Source of the DNA: Costus lasius
Lineage: Eukaryota > Streptophyta > Magnoliopsida > Zingiberales > Costaceae
NCBI GenBank assembly: GCA_027563935.2
Contig: CM050449.1
Coordinates: 15,018,501 to 15,082,500, forward strand
Direction: 5' to 3'
Length of the DNA stretch: 64,000 bases
Shown: one piece after another, positions 46,190-59,699 of the stretch
How the letters are laid out: every line of letters begins with the position of its first letter
Numbering within the stretch: position 1 is the stretch's first letter
The notes under the pieces: model-generated
What the model was told of the DNA's origin: nothing
Databases searched by the model: none
Seen by the model: the letters and a program-made list of their open reading frames with translations, nothing else
Made by a program: the position numbers and the translations under genes

Positions 46190-48511
46190 ATGGCTTCTAC
46201 ATCTTTAGCTTCAAATGTAAGTTTTTAATAAATGCATTAATGCAATGTTTATATTTTATAATGTTATAATTATATTTATATAACTTATATTCATATTGTA
46301 GATACCAGAAGATATGTCAATGGATAACATTTCTCCAAGTTTAGACTCTACACATGATGAAACTGAAAAACAACCAATAGTTGAAGGACAAGGGTCACAA
46401 CCTACACTTGCTATTTCAAAATAAAAAAAAAGGAAAAAGGTTAACACAAGATCAGAGGTATGGGACCATTTTAGTAAGCAACACAATGCACAAGGTTTGA
46501 ATATTGGCAAATGCAAATATTGTAATAGAGAAATTAAGGCTGATCCAAGAAATAATGGTACATCTGGTTTAAGAAATCATATCAGGGTATGTAAGAAGTA
46601 CCAATGTAGTATTAAGCAACAACAAACTGAACTTAATTTTATGAAGGATCCTACAAATGATAAATCATTTACTAGTAGTGTTTGGAAATTTGACCAGGAC
46701 ATTGTAAGGAAGGCACTAGTTCGAATGATTATTGTGGGTGAGCTCCCTTTTAAGTTTGTTGAAAGTGAAGGCTTTAAAGAGTTTCTTGCAGTTGCTTGCC
46801 CTAGATTTAAAGTTCTTTCACATTGGACTATCTCACGTGATTGTTTGCAGCTTTATATGAATGAGAAATTAAAGCTTAAGCAACAATTCCAAAATTCTAC
46901 TCACTCTCAAAGAATTTACTTGACAACTGACACATGGACCTCACTACAAAGGGTTAATTATATGTGTCTAACGGCACATTATATTGATGAGGAGTGGAGG
47001 TTGAATAAAAAAATTATAAACTTTTGCCCAATTAATGATCATACTGGTAGGGACTTAGGCATGACTATTGAGATGTGCCTAATTGACTGGGGTATTGAGA
47101 AGATTTTTTCTATAACAGTTGATAATGCTTCATGTAACAATGTTGCCATCAATTATTTAAGAGAGAAAATCATCAATTGGGGCTTTAGTATTGCACATGG
47201 AAAATATATTCACATAAAATGTATTGCTCATATAATTAATCTTATCGTAAATGATGGATTGAAAGAGATTAGTAGATCAGTCTCAAAAATTCGGCATTCT
47301 ATTCGCTATATTAGGCAATCTCCATCAAGATTGAAGAGGTTTAAAGAATGTGTTGAGCTTGAAAAAATTCAATCCAAGAACTTCTTATGCTTGGATGTTT
47401 GCACTCGATGGAATTCAACCTATCTCATGCTAGATGTTGCTCAAAAATTCGAAAGAGCTTTTGATAGATATAAAGTGTTAGATCCCAATTTTTGCTATGA
47501 ACTTATGAAGGAGGATGGGAGTGATGGCGTGCCCAATATTAGAGATTGGGAGGATGCAAGGAGAGCAATCAAGTTTTTGGAAAACTTTTATGATCTCACA
47601 CTCAAAGTATCTAGTAGCTTATATGTAACTTCTCACATTTTATTTGATGAAATAACCATTGTTGATAAATTATTGACCAAATTGGAAAAAAGTGAAGACT
47701 TTGATTTAAGTATGATGGCTCATGCAATGAGGGATAAATTTGAGAAGTATTGGGGTGATACTTCAAAGACAAACAAGTTAATTTACATTGGTGCTATACT
47801 TGATCCAAGACTTAAGCTTCAATATGTTGAAGGAGAGCTATACTCTTTATATGGGAATGAGAAGGGAGCAGCTGTATGTAAGGAAGTAAAAACTGCACTT
47901 TTTGAAATGTTTAATGAATATAAGCGTTACAATGCTTCCTCAAAAGGCCCACACACAGCTGAAAATGCACAAGCTGAAATCACTCTTGAAGATTCTAGTG
48001 GGAATGAAAATTTTCGTGGTGCAGAAATGAGAAAGAGGAGGCAAAAGCTTAAAAGGTGCAAAACAGATTTTGAAGGGGTAGATTCAAGAACAGAATTGGA
48101 CAAATATTTAAGTGAGGAATGTGATGATGATTATGATGAGTTTGATATATTATCGTGGTGGAAAGTCAACAGTCCTCGATTTCCTATGCTCTCACAAATG
48201 TCTAGAGATGTGCTTGCTGTTCCTATCTCCACAGTACCTTCAGAATCAGCATTTAGCACCGGAAATCGTGTTCTTGATCAATTTAGGAGTTCATTATCTC
48301 CTAAATTAGTAGAAGCTCTCATATGTGGTCAAGATTGGTTTAGAAGATCACCAAATCCAATTAATATTGAAGAAACACTTGAAGACATAGATAAATTTGA
48401 ATCAGGTATAATTTTCTTTTGCTAATTAATTTTTTATTCTATTGTATTGCACCTTTTTCCTTTTCCTAAACTTATTTTTTTATTTTTGCAGAATTATCAA
48501 ACATGCTGTAA
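46190..48511 (+). pseudogene. hAT transposase (BED finger, RICESLEEPER/Ac type) with one premature stop
   Basis: The likely exons are 46190-46216, 46302-48405 and 48492-48511, all with GT-AG borders, giving 716 codons. The order is an N-terminal acidic region, a BED zinc finger (SEVWDHFSKQ...CKYCNREI...LRNHIRVC), the RNase-H-like core with TTDTWTS and TVDNASCN, and the C-terminal dimerisation domain (ISTVPSESAFSTGNRVLDQF). The expected acidic residues are visible: D in DTWTS, D in VDNAS and E in SESAFS. An in-frame TAA at 46422-46424, in a poly-A stretch before the finger, would end translation after about 49 residues. Downstream initiation would lose part of the finger. The rest is undamaged. 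Confidence 0.9.
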
Positions 48512-50464
48512 ATGAGAATGATTTCACATAATGGGATGCTTGGTGCTCTCACTTGTAAGAAGTAAAATCACTTCAGATTACATGCATATATGTTTTCATT
48601 CTTTTATAATTGTAAGATATATGTGACTAATAATGATTATTTTGTTTGTAGTTTGTGGGATCTTGAGACGATTGATGGTCTACAATCTACAAGATGCTTC
48701 ACCTTTTGGTTTAATTTTGATGTCAAGACTTTTTAATATGGACTGTTTGTTGAATTGTTATGGTTGTAATTTTGTGAGATGGATTAACTTTGGTGTAGAT
48801 TTCAAACATTTTGTTTTTGATGTTGATATCTAAGTTTTATATCTTTTTACTTAGTCGGGTATGGTATTCTTGAAGAAGGTATTTTCTCAATTGTATATTT
48901 GTATATTTAAGAAAGCCTTTAGGGACTGAAACATTCAATGTTGCAGGTTATGTGTGGAGGTTGGATGGAAAGTAGAAAGGCATTTTTCTTCAGAGGAGAA
49001 TGGAGATTCAAACTGGCTGGGCTTTAGTAAGGTAACGTTCTCTATTTTGCTTTTCCATTAAATGAGTTATAAATCCCAATATGCTGAAGGGTGAAGAAGT
49101 GCGGGTAAATTATACTGGTAATATATTATTCCTATATTGCACAATAATATAGAGATATATACGTGTCTAGATACAATGCACCTTTACACTTATACACATA
49201 CATGTGAATACATGTACAATTTGTTGTAATCGTGCTTTTCCTTTAGTGTGTAAGCACATATGTTCTTACAGGCTGGTGCGATTCTAGTAGTATCTTTGTG
49301 GCTGATGTGGTGGAGGGGCGTTTTTAAATCTAATGAAATAGGTACTATCATAAAGTCATACCTGATATCGTTTGTTGAAAATATAGCTTTATCTGTTATC
49401 AACTTGTTTGAATATGAAAAGAACTGTCAAATTTTAGATCTTCAAATTTATGGCAACTTAATTCCTGCAAAACTAGTTAACTAACTAATGACTTCTATTT
49501 GTCCTCTTCCACCTGACTCATCCTTAATCACAAAGTATTGGATTTGTTCAGTTTTCTTGCGATGGAAAATTCTCTTAGTTACTAAGAGGAAATTGATCCT
49601 TTTTTACTTTGAGCTAATGCAGGATGTTTTTGTTGAACTGGTTTAAGACTAGATTATCTTGAAATATTCGCTTCTCATATCACATCCATGTTTGAAGCAT
49701 GAATTTATTTGAGGTTGACCTGATTAGAAAATCTTGTCATGATTATTGTTGTCATCCTCTATCAAGTTTTAATTATATTTTTTATTCCTTTTGCAGTCCA
49801 TTCTTTAGCTGAAACCATGCTTTTTTCCACTGATGCCGGGAACAAGAAACAAAACGCTCAACAAGGTACAACAGATTGCTCATGCATGATTTATTCTTTG
49901 CTGCATCTAATTTACATCTCTATTGCAATTGCAAGACAAGTAGACAACTGGTGCAGTGGTGGCCTGGTGGGGCTGGACTAGAGCCGTTGGATGGCTGGTG
50001 GCATGTGGCTGCTGGCTGCTGCACCTATTTTAGGATAGGAGAATCAAGTTAAATCAAGTCATGGATTTGTAAAAAATATCATGTGTAATCTGTGTGTGGG
50101 TGTTTAAAATATACACTTGTAATTTGCATATTTAAGTGGTTGTGCTGGCATGTAATTGTGTTTAAATTTATATTTTTAAGTGGTTGTGTATGTAATGTGT
50201 TTAACATTTGCAACTTGGACTCAGCAGTCAGCAGGTAAATTCTATTTGCTCTTGTTGTATGTAAATGTGTAATGTCACTATTTTCTTACACAGGTAGATA
50301 TAGATACTAATAGATTAATATGTTTAGTTTCCGATATTTATTTGGTGGATTATGATATTTTGACATTGACTGAGTATTTTTTAGTTTATTTTTTTTTTCA
50401 ATATGTTTATTAAGCTGAAATATTAGTCCATTACATTTTTATATACTAATTAAGTACTTTGTAT
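48512..50464. other. 3' non-coding part of the hAT element
   Basis: AT-rich DNA with no further domain. Short frames here are not supported. Confidence 0.5.
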
Positions 50465-50647
50465 TATATTTTCGGTATTTTACCGAATTTACCGAAAAAA
50501 ATTCGGTAAATTCGGTTCGGTATAGAATCAGTATTTTATTAATTCGGTTCGGTTTCGGTTAATAAAAATTCGATAAAAAAATTTCGGTAAATTTAATTCG
50601 GTAAATTCGGTATCGGTTAATACCGAATGCTCACCCCTAATTATGGC

Positions 50648-51510
50648 AATCTGGTCGGATGGTCAGATCCTCTTGGTCATCGATCCGCATGACCTAGGAG
50701 AAGGTGTGGATGGAGTTTTGGCCCAAATAGGATGGGTGGATGTTGGATTCAACAAGGAAAAAACTCTGAGGTGTTCGTAGCCGGAACAACTGTTCGATTT
50801 CGGTGATCTCGCCGTCGGATGGCCGGATCTCTTTGTCTGTCGATGTAGACACTCCAAGAGGAGGCATGGACGAAATCTGGGCTTGATTAAGTGCTGAGAT
50901 TCAAAGGAGGAGTTGCTTGAAGATTCGGCGCCGAGTGAAGGTTGGGGACGAGCGCGACGTCGAGTATAGGGTGGTGACGCCACTTGTTGTATGGTCAAAA
51001 TTTGAATTTTGACCCGAAGATTTGAATTCAGATTCTAATTTTACTATCGCCATTTTTTTTTTGTGTAGCCATGAAGTCCACACATAATTTGTCTTATAGA
51101 TTTTTTTCGTCAGAATGATTTATTTCAGAGTTTACTCTTCATCAAAATAAATGTTTATTTCGGAGTTGTCTCTCCATTAAAATATATGTTTATTTTGGAG
51201 TTGTCTCTCCATCATGATGTGTTTATTTAGGAATTGTCTCTCCATCAACATAGACCGAAGGGAGAAAAAAGGATAGAAATATATACCTGTGTAGTGAAAA
51301 AAATCTCCTTATAGTGTTCTTCATAACGTCAGCGTCTGGACGTTGTAGAATTTTCTCATGTCCCCATTATTAAAACCAAACACCCCTTTTATACAATTCT
51401 ATTTGCTATTTTCTCTACTTCTCAAAAATATATTTATTTTTTTTTTTTTTCATTCGAAGGCTCCATTCCACTATCATCAAAAATTTTTATTTCCTTACCA
51501 AATTTGACTT
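50648..51510. other. Flank of the hAT insertion with short tandem repeats
   Basis: 50648-50950 is similar in phrasing to 44640-44868 (GTCGGATGG, GGAGAAGGCATGGACG), suggesting an older repeat split by the hAT element. 51110-51250 has four units of about 36-40 bp ending TTGTCTCTCCATCA. No gene is seen. Confidence 0.55.
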
Positions 51511-51514
51511 TTCA

Positions 51515-52407
51515 GGCTGTGTTTCCTAGAACGGAATCCACAGCGGATGGAATGGAAAGTATTACTTTCCATCGTTTCCTTGGACAAACAGAAAACGAGG
51601 GAAGGAAAATAACATTAAATTTTCCTTCCAAATCCATCAAAAACGTTTCTGCCGGAATCGGGCGGAAACCAAAACTCGCGTTGTTTTCGACGCTTCTCTC
51701 CTTCTTGCTCGCCCCTTTCTTCCCTCTCCCTCCGGCGCCGTCTTCTTGCTTGCCTCCTCCTCCTTCCCTCTCCCTCCGGCGCTGCCCTCCTCCTTCCCCT
51801 CCTCTTCCCTCTCCCTCCCCCTCCCCCTCCTCCCGTTGCCGAATCGGAGCCTCGCCTCGCCTCGCATCCTGTCACCTCGCATCCCAAATTGGAGCCTCGC
51901 CTCGCTTCGCCTCTCCCCCACGCTATCTCCATCGTCCGCATCTCCGCCACGCCGTCCCCATCTTCCTCATCACAACAACGCCGAACCTCCCCTCATCCGC
52001 TTCGCCCCCGTACCAACCTCCCCCTCGTTGCTTCTCCTCCCTCCGGTGCCGCTGCTCTTCCTTCCCTCTCCCTCCGGCGTTGCCCTCCTCCTTCCCTCTC
52101 CCTCTGCTTGTGCCCTCGCCTCACTTCTCCTCCCTTAGCACCAAGCTCGCGTAGCCTCCCGTCGCTGGAGCTCACGCAGCCTCCCGTCGCCAGACCTCCC
52201 TCAGCGCCGGACCTCGCCGATCGCCAACCTGCGAGCTCGCGTCGCCTTCCGTTAGAAAATCGCGTTGGCAAGCTCGCGTCCCTTCCATCGCCTGGCCTGG
52301 CTGATAATCACGTGTAAAACACGTGATAAAATTTCTCTCCCTTTAGATTTCCTCCCGTTGCCATTTCCAGCCCCTCTGAATTTCCTTCCATCATAGGAAA
52401 CAGAGCC
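51515..52407. mobile_element. MITE-like element A with GC-rich interior
   Basis: The ends GGCTGTGTTTCCTAGAACGG and (reverse strand) GGCTCTGTTTCCTATGATGG form inverted repeats. The flanking trinucleotides are TCA and TTA, so a 3-bp duplication is only approximate. The interior is C/T-rich with proline/serine-rich frames that look like compositional artefacts. The first 100 bp are related to element B at 55041. Confidence 0.6.
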
Positions 52408-55040
52408 TTAGACTCCTCTTTCTTTTTTTATTTTATTTTCTTCTTTCTAAACTTCTCCTCTCTAATTTTGGCACATTTCATGATCTATTTTTACAATTAT
52501 TTTCCACCACGTCTACGTGATTAGCAACACGTCACAATTCAAAATTTTCGATTGGAGAGAAAAAAGATTTTAACCAATTGGATGTATCTAGGTCACAATT
52601 AATTTAGCAATCAAATTTGCTTCAAATTTCGCTTCGACTTATTTTTTAATGAGTCAAAATTAAGCTTTGGTCAAAATCTACATTTGCATTGGCTCCGTCA
52701 TAACAGTCGTCCATGATCAAATAATAAATTTATTATTATTATTTTTAAGACAAAAATGCATTCAACACTGAAAAAGCATTCAATCAAGATGGAGGCAAAA
52801 GACACAAGCATGATTTTCATTTCAGACTGTTAAATTGTAAACTTTTTTAATTTTCAGATTCCTAAAATAATATATAGATCTTAAATGAAGTGCCAAAGAA
52901 ATCAAAAGATGCAACAAAATGTTCAGATGAAACCAAGAAGCTTTCGTGACCACCATCAATCACTGTCCCAACTTGTCAATCGCTACTTTTGTTTTCTTCA
53001 AATAAACTACGTATATTCTTGATAAATATTTTCCTTGGACGGCTGAGGAGTGAGAGTGATGAAAACACAAAAACGTCAACGAATCATCCAGTTAGGTCCG
53101 CTTCCCCATCATACATATGTTTGGCTTTGGATAGATTGCGATGATATCTAGCTAAGATCATCCCAGTTGTGGCGCCTCATGTACAATGTGCATAAAATGT
53201 TATTCAACCCTCTTTCTGGGATTTTTACACTTTTTTTCATATATTTTCTGTCAATCCAGCACCACAGTACACACAGTACATAATACTGCTATCGAACCCT
53301 AGAAAAAGTACTGTCGATATCCCTACTGTAGGCTGCAGCTTTTCTTTCCACAAGGAGGAAGAGAGCCTCAGCATCTTTCTCCTACGCACTTTTTGGATTT
53401 GTCGACTACATGAACAAGTCAATGCCTGGATCAGAATTGCAGCACGTTGGAACTCGTTTGTGTGGCTGTGATACAGATCGAGAATCAACAGGGAGAATGA
53501 GAGGGAGTGAACTAGCCGCAAAAGCAGCGCACAGACTACAATCGGCAAGAACAGCAAAACTTGGTCGACCATATTATACAACTTTCTGATCAAATGATGT
53601 GATATTAGGGCAAAGTTCATGCATTATTGGTCTTTTTGCGTGGCCTTGAATGGGAAAGGAATCAAATAACATGAGCAAGATACACACATAGTGGCGAGTT
53701 CTTCCCAAAAGAGTAAAACGACAACTAGATTTTTCAGGATCTATTGGTTGATGATGATGAATCACCAAAATCTATAGTAGCTATAGCTTCCCCATGTGGT
53801 CAACGTTTAATTTTATCTTCTTTTTTATTCCATGTGCTTCATTCTCGTGTCACATGATCTGCTCACTGTTTTATAGCAGATCAAAAAGAAAGGTGTTGCC
53901 TGCTGCTATTTCTGCAGATATGAATGAGCCGTAGCGAAATGGAAATCTTTGATGCTATACTTATCTGAGTTCTTCAGTTAAGTTAATTTCCTGCAGCTGC
54001 GTGCAATCCATGCAGTGATATACATTATAGTCTGTGATCTGTGTTTGACATCACAAATGTCAACGTTGATCCTTATGGAAGGATAAGTAATGTTACTTGT
54101 GGATCATGCAAGGGCGCCGATTAGTGTATATCTCATTCAGCTGACCTAAAACATTTAATTAGTGAGCTTGTGGTTTAAATAGAAGATCAAATAGAGACAA
54201 AGCAAGACCATTTTAATGGAGTTAGCGCTAGAAGCATGTGGTTTTGGTGGATGATCCTTGATTATTATGTATTTAATTATGTTGTTGATCAAGACAAGAT
54301 CCTTAATAAAGGATATTCAATTTCCATGTCCGGACAATTTAGAAGTCAAAACGTGCATTAATTACATAAAGATAAGACTGATGGGCCTTGCTTTTCTTAA
54401 TTAATTAGCCAATCAATGATAATAAAATAAAATATGTACTTTTAAATTAGCCTACTCAGATACGCTTAGTATTAATTAAAACTTGGCTTAGTTATGTGAT
54501 CTACAACTCATGAAATTTCATTGAGTCAAGATCAAAAAAAGATTTTCATGAATAATGAACCATATCTTATTAAGACTTATTTTACTTGCATTCATCACGT
54601 TGCTCATCGTATCTAGTTTTAAATAAACCATATAGATCGAAAGATTTTTTTTTAAAAAAAAAAATTTGACATTTCACTACTCAAAAGTAACTAGAGTTAT
54701 GGAGGAGCTTTCCTTCTAAATATAATGAAAGAGGACTTATTTTTGTTTCATCAAATGAAATCATTAACAAATGTATAAGCTTATATTTTCTTATCAAATA
54801 TATAAACCTAACTTGGTTACACAAATATAGTACTTAAACTCGATTTAAATTATGGTCGAGTACTCTATTACATAACTTAATTCTACCCTATGCCTTCTAT
54901 ATTATGATGATAATATGATAAATTATATAGGAGAGAAACTATATAACAAATAGCATGTATCATTTCTACTAAGCCTCACTATTTTTATAATACAAATAGC
55001 ATCAATAATCAACCTTCACCGTTTATAACATGTTTACCTA
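52408..55040. other. Intergenic AT-rich DNA
   Basis: No gene family recognised; a 127-codon minus-strand frame at 53237-53620 has a hydrophobic N-terminus but no known match. Confidence 0.35.
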
Positions 55041-55740
55041 GGGCGTGTTTCCTTGGATGGAAAACACAAGGGGATGGATGGAAAACTCGATTCTCCATTG
55101 TTTTCTTGGACGGACTCATTTGGACGGAGGGATAAACAAAAGGCTACAGTTGCATTTTTGGCTTCCCCCAAATCGGGAGGAAAACAAATGGAACGAGCGC
55201 TGCTCGATGGGCACTTGTCCCCATCACCCCCAACCCCCCACCGTTTGCTCGCCGGCGTCGCCCTCGACCTCCCCATCCCCCCTTCCTCGGCGGGGCATCC
55301 CCCTCCGGCATTCTCCTCCGACGACCTCCCCATCACTCCCCTCCCCCGCGCACCCCGAGTCCACCTGTGGTCTTCCATCAAGCATCCTGCAAATGCCCTT
55401 CGCCGACCACTCCCCCCTACCGGAGCCATCCTCCCCCTCGACGTCCCCCGCCAAAGCCATTCGCCAGCGTGCGATCCCCCCCAAAACGTCCGCTAGTCCG
55501 CTGACCTCGCCCCATTCCTCTGGAGTTGTCCCCCCCCTGTCGGAGCCGTTCTCCCCCCGATGTCCCCTGCCAGAGCTGTCCGCCAGCTACGATCCCCCCG
55601 CGACGTCCGCCAATGTGTGGATCTCCCCCACATGTGAATCTCATGTGATCACGTGATCACCTCTACGTGGATTTGTTTCCCCTTTCTTCTTGATTCGTAT
55701 TCCCTTCCCTCTTCTTTTCTATCCCTTGAAGGAAACAGCC
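55041..55740. mobile_element. MITE-like element B, related to element A
   Basis: The ends GGGCGTGTTTCCTTGGATGG and (reverse strand) GGCTGTTTCCTTCAAGGGAT are inverted repeats. The 5' inner part (GGATGGAAA..., TTTTCTTGGACGG) parallels element A. The central 500 bp is C-rich and unlike A in detail. CTA and TAA flank it. Confidence 0.6.
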
Positions 55741-58370
55741 TAAGAACTGAAACATATATGCACATGTTAATAAAAGGAATAGTCAAATTCAATAAAAGTC
55801 ATAATCATATAATGTCGTATTAGATAAATGTTGACAAAAGTCCTGTATGACAATGACATATTAATACAATCATCCTCATCATATGTAATGTAAAATGAAC
55901 ATAAAATATAATTATTTAGAAAAAAATATTGGATATAGAAACGTACGAAATTAGCTCTAAATATGCAAATGATGATATAAATAATTAATAAGTCAAACAT
56001 TTTGACTTTTTTTTTACTAGAGAGATATTATATACCTCTAAAAAAATATTCAGATTAGATAGTTTTACAGTCAATTCTGTTATCACTAACCTATTTGCTT
56101 TGGAGAACAAAAAAGGAAAAAAAGAAAGAAAATTCATCATTTTCCAAAGAATAAGTGAGGATGAAAAATATAGATTACTTTCCGTTGATTTACTTTCTTT
56201 CCAAATTGGGCGAAAAGCTAAAAAAAAACTTAGTTCATTGCTCCATGCCCCGTGCCCACAACCATTGTACACACCACTGCTTACTTGCCTTGTGCCTTGT
56301 ACCATATTGCGCGCCATTGCCGTCGCCCTATCGCCAGTTTCTGCCTCTTGCCCTGCTACTACCTCGCACCCCCGTCGCTCGCCTTAATGCTCACCTGCCT
56401 CACACCCCCGTCGCCCGCTGCTGCTTGTTGCTTGCCCTACATTCCTATCGCCCGCAGCTTGCCTGCCATGCTGCCCAGTGCGCTTGTCATTTGCCACTTG
56501 ACACTTGCTTGCTCAGGGTAGCCGCCGACCTCTGCCTATGCTTTCCAAGCTCTAGCCTACACCTCTATCTGCATGTGATATTCACATGTTCTTTCTTTCC
56601 ATCTCTAGTTTTCTTTTTTTCTCATTTCTTTTCTACTCTTTTCTCTATCACTGCTAGGATACAGGCTAAAATTTTTATTTTATTTTTTTGAATGAATTGG
56701 TCAATTTCTAATGTGTTTGCCTTAATTAATAGTAAAAACAATAAATTAATTAAGATCCACAGTGTTAATCCATGCATTTCACTCCTTTTGAAAATGTCAA
56801 ACTCAACACCTCACCATACGAAACTTCGGCCGGCAATCATTTTAGTACACATATTAACATGATATTCAACTATTTTTCGTCAACGCCTGAGAAGAAATTG
56901 GGATAAATTTTTTGGCTGATATTTATTATATGAATGTGCTAATAAATTATACCATGGCATACGTTTACATGCTCTAGAAGCAACTAATGAAACAACAAAT
57001 AAATTTTAAAAAATTATTGCTTAATTAGTTGTATAAATTTGTACCTGTTAGCATGCTAAATTATACAATAGTCCTTAAGCTATACTATTTAATTTTTCAT
57101 TTAGGTTCTTAATTTTTTTTTCCTTATTTGATTTATGCCCTAAACTACCATGAATTTCTAATAAATTGTGTCTACAAATCACATAATTTTGAACTTATAT
57201 GAGTAGATTGTAGTGCTTCTTTAGCCCTCATGATATTATATATAAAAGTAAATAGCATTTAAAATAATATTAATCTTTAACAATGAAAATAATAATGACA
57301 ATAATATATTAACAAAAAAAATCAAACATCACCAAATCAGGGTAGATTAAGTGAATCCACTATTGTTTGTCAATAGAAAGAACAACACTCTATATAAAAA
57401 ACTAAATCAGGTAGATTAAGTATTGTTTGTCAATAGAAAGAACAACACTCTATATAAAAAACTTTTCTATAAAATTTATATTATTTCTTTTTAGTCATAC
57501 TTATAATTCTTCTATTTACTAAAATCTACCTAACAAGTTGAATGCATAATATTGTAAAAATTAAATTTGAATAGTCAATTAATATTTTCAAATATATGAA
57601 AAGATGTATGCTAAATATATTAGTCAATCTAGTTCGATTCAACTTGATTAATTTTAGATTATAAATGGGTTGATCATATTATGACTCAACATGGTTAAAC
57701 CTAATCCTGATCGGTATAACTTTTGTTGATTCTATTTGCGACTTAATTATCAAATTTAAAGTAAACTATAGAAAAATTTAAAAATAATAAATATTTGTTT
57801 AAATGTTGTCTATATTTTTTTACTTCCATGAATTTTTCCTCATGCAACAGTTCGTTTCACTTAACTACATCTAGCAATGACTTGATAAGTACTCAAAAAT
57901 ATAAAAAGCTTATTATTATTTAATTTTTCGACTATTTAGTGTACATTTACATTTTGTCCGTTGACTAAACTGAAACACAATAGTTGATTTACCATTCGCT
58001 AGCTCATGCCCACTTGGAGAGGAAATTTTGGGTTGCCAACTTAAAGTCAAATTTGTTGGTCCACCTGCGACTTTTTTTTGTTATTTTGCTGAAAAGTACA
58101 TTTATTTTTAGTATTTTAAATTAATTTACTGATCAAATAAATGCTACTTGGTTAGGACATATCTGAAGGACAAGTAATGGTAATACAATATACTTTTTCT
58201 AAGTACCTATAAAGTATAGAGCTTAAGATTAACTTCCGTTGACTGCAGAGCTTCAGTGCAAGCATCAAACAGTCAATCGCTGATCGTAACGTTTAGATTG
58301 ATACCATGGCCGGTGAATTGGCAATGAGTAACTTTTCCATTGCTCCTGGCGATGATGATGATGTCCATAT
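55741..58370. other. AT-rich intergenic DNA with a short tandem duplication
   Basis: 56090-56690 is a third A/G-then-C/T-rich block that might be another decayed MITE. A direct duplication of about 60 bp (GGTAGATTAAG...CTATATAAAAAAC) lies at about 57343-57402 and 57410-57462. No gene is seen. Confidence 0.45.
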
Positions 58371-58540
58371 CCATTGTTAGCTGCAGCTGGTGACACACGT
58401 AGATTCCATTTTTCCATCTCTTTTAGATTTTTTTTGCTTTTTTTTTTTTAATTTCCATTTCCTCAGCTCACAGCAGCAGTTGGTTTCCGGCCGGCGGATA
58501 AAAGAGTTTAATTTAAAAAGGTTTTTGGTTGAAATCGATT

Positions 58541-58546
58541 GAGACA
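58541..58546 (-). promoter_or_regulatory. Candidate auxin response element upstream of GH3
   Basis: GAGACA, the reverse of TGTCTC, lies about 95 bp upstream of the TATA box. TGTCTC is the classical ARF-binding element in GH3 promoters. A 6-bp match can occur by chance. Confidence 0.4.
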
Positions 58547-58638
58547 GACTATTTTTTTTTTTTTTCGTTTTCTTTGGTGTTGGTGAGATTTTGATGAGTG
58601 ATCTGCTACAAAAATGCCTGCCTTTCTCCTTTCCTGCG

Positions 58639-58647
58639 CTATAAATA
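58639..58647 (+). promoter_or_regulatory. TATA box of the GH3 gene
   Basis: CTATAAATA is followed about 30 bp later by a purine-rich leader. A donor (GGGAAAG/GTGAGAG) at about 58771 and acceptors near 59690 suggest a 5' UTR intron of about 0.9 kb. Confidence 0.65.
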
Positions 58648-59699
58648 CAACCCCGTCTCACTGCGAGCGAGCAACTGCAGGAGCAAGAGAGGGAGAGGAG
58701 CAGAGGAAAGCCGTCGTTTTCCGCCACCTCCCAAATCTCAATCACGGTTTGCTCGCGGGGGGAGAGGGAAAGGTGAGAGCTTGATGCTCGTATCCATATT
58801 ATATTCCCTTTGGATTTGTTTCTACCTATTGACCCTTCTATGGAAAGGAATCGAGCTTGGGTTGCTTCGAGGAACCCCCGTGAGTCATTTTTCTTGGTCG
58901 CCGCTTCGATCTGAGCTGAGCATGCGCCGCCCGTAGTATTAGCAGGGGTTGAGGCCGTTTCTTGGCGGTTGGGTTACCATTGAACCGAGGGGGGTCAGGC
59001 GGACCTGGGTGGTAGGTCTCTAAGGCGAAATCTTTTGGGGGTTTTGATGCCTCTTCTTTGAGGAATCCTTGTGTTTTGATCTACAATTGGAAATTTTAGG
59101 TGGAAGGGGGTTTCTCCGAGGGCATATGGCTAGAAATTGCTTGATTCGGAGCAAGTGATGGCTTCCAATTCGTGCTTTCTTGTTCTTGTGGCCCTTTCTT
59201 GTTCTGAAAACCTCCCTTTCGATACGAAAGAGGGGACTGTTGAGGTTTTGTCTTTCTCGCGATCTGCGCTCTATTCATTGAGTTCCCTTGTTTACTATTC
59301 CTTGATAATAAAGGTTAAACAGTGATCTCTTTTTTTTTGGAAAAAAAATCAGCTTCTTTGTTTGTTCATTGTATCTTATCTGATAGTTTTAGTTTCTGTT
59401 TTTCTTAAAAGAATTCGTACTTCAGTGATTTTATCTTTTTGAAGACATCGCTCGAAAAGACAAACTTGCCCTGTTCTACTTTAAGATGGTCGCCTGGCAT
59501 AAACTTGAATTTCCTTTTCTGCCATCTGAATCTATTGCTCATATTTTCTCTCTCTTAGCTTTTTACGCGAGCACGACTCTTGATTCTTTACTATTCACTT
59601 TTAGTACTGACGCGTTGCTGCTCTTTGGTTTATGTATTTTTTTTCAACTCCTGAGATTAAATTTCTTCTGAAGTAGTAGCTTCTGTACCATCGGAGAAG

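Larger units (their letters stand above)
44877..50639 (+). mobile_element. Complete hAT transposon, 5763 bp
   Basis: The terminal inverted repeats TAGGGGTGAGCATTCGG (44877) and CCGAATGCTCACCCCTA (ending 50639) are perfect over 17 bp. The 8-bp target duplication ATTATGGC is intact at 44869-44876 and 50640-50647. Subterminal regions (44890-45050, 50470-50625) are dense in CGGTT/CGGTA motifs in both orientations, typical of transposase-binding regions in hAT elements. One transposase gene fills the centre. Perfect ends and duplication imply a fairly recent insertion. Confidence 0.95.

Noticed and set aside
51504..52317. Long Pro/Ser/Arg-rich open frames on both strands
   Set aside because: They result from C/T-rich composition, overlap each other in several frames and show no domain.
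53237..53620. 127-codon minus-strand frame as a membrane protein gene
   Set aside because: Only a hydrophobic stretch is visible; no conserved motif, splice signals or neighbours support it.
59486..59671. Short frames in the GH3 5' UTR intron
   Set aside because: AT-rich intronic sequence between a good donor and acceptor; no family.
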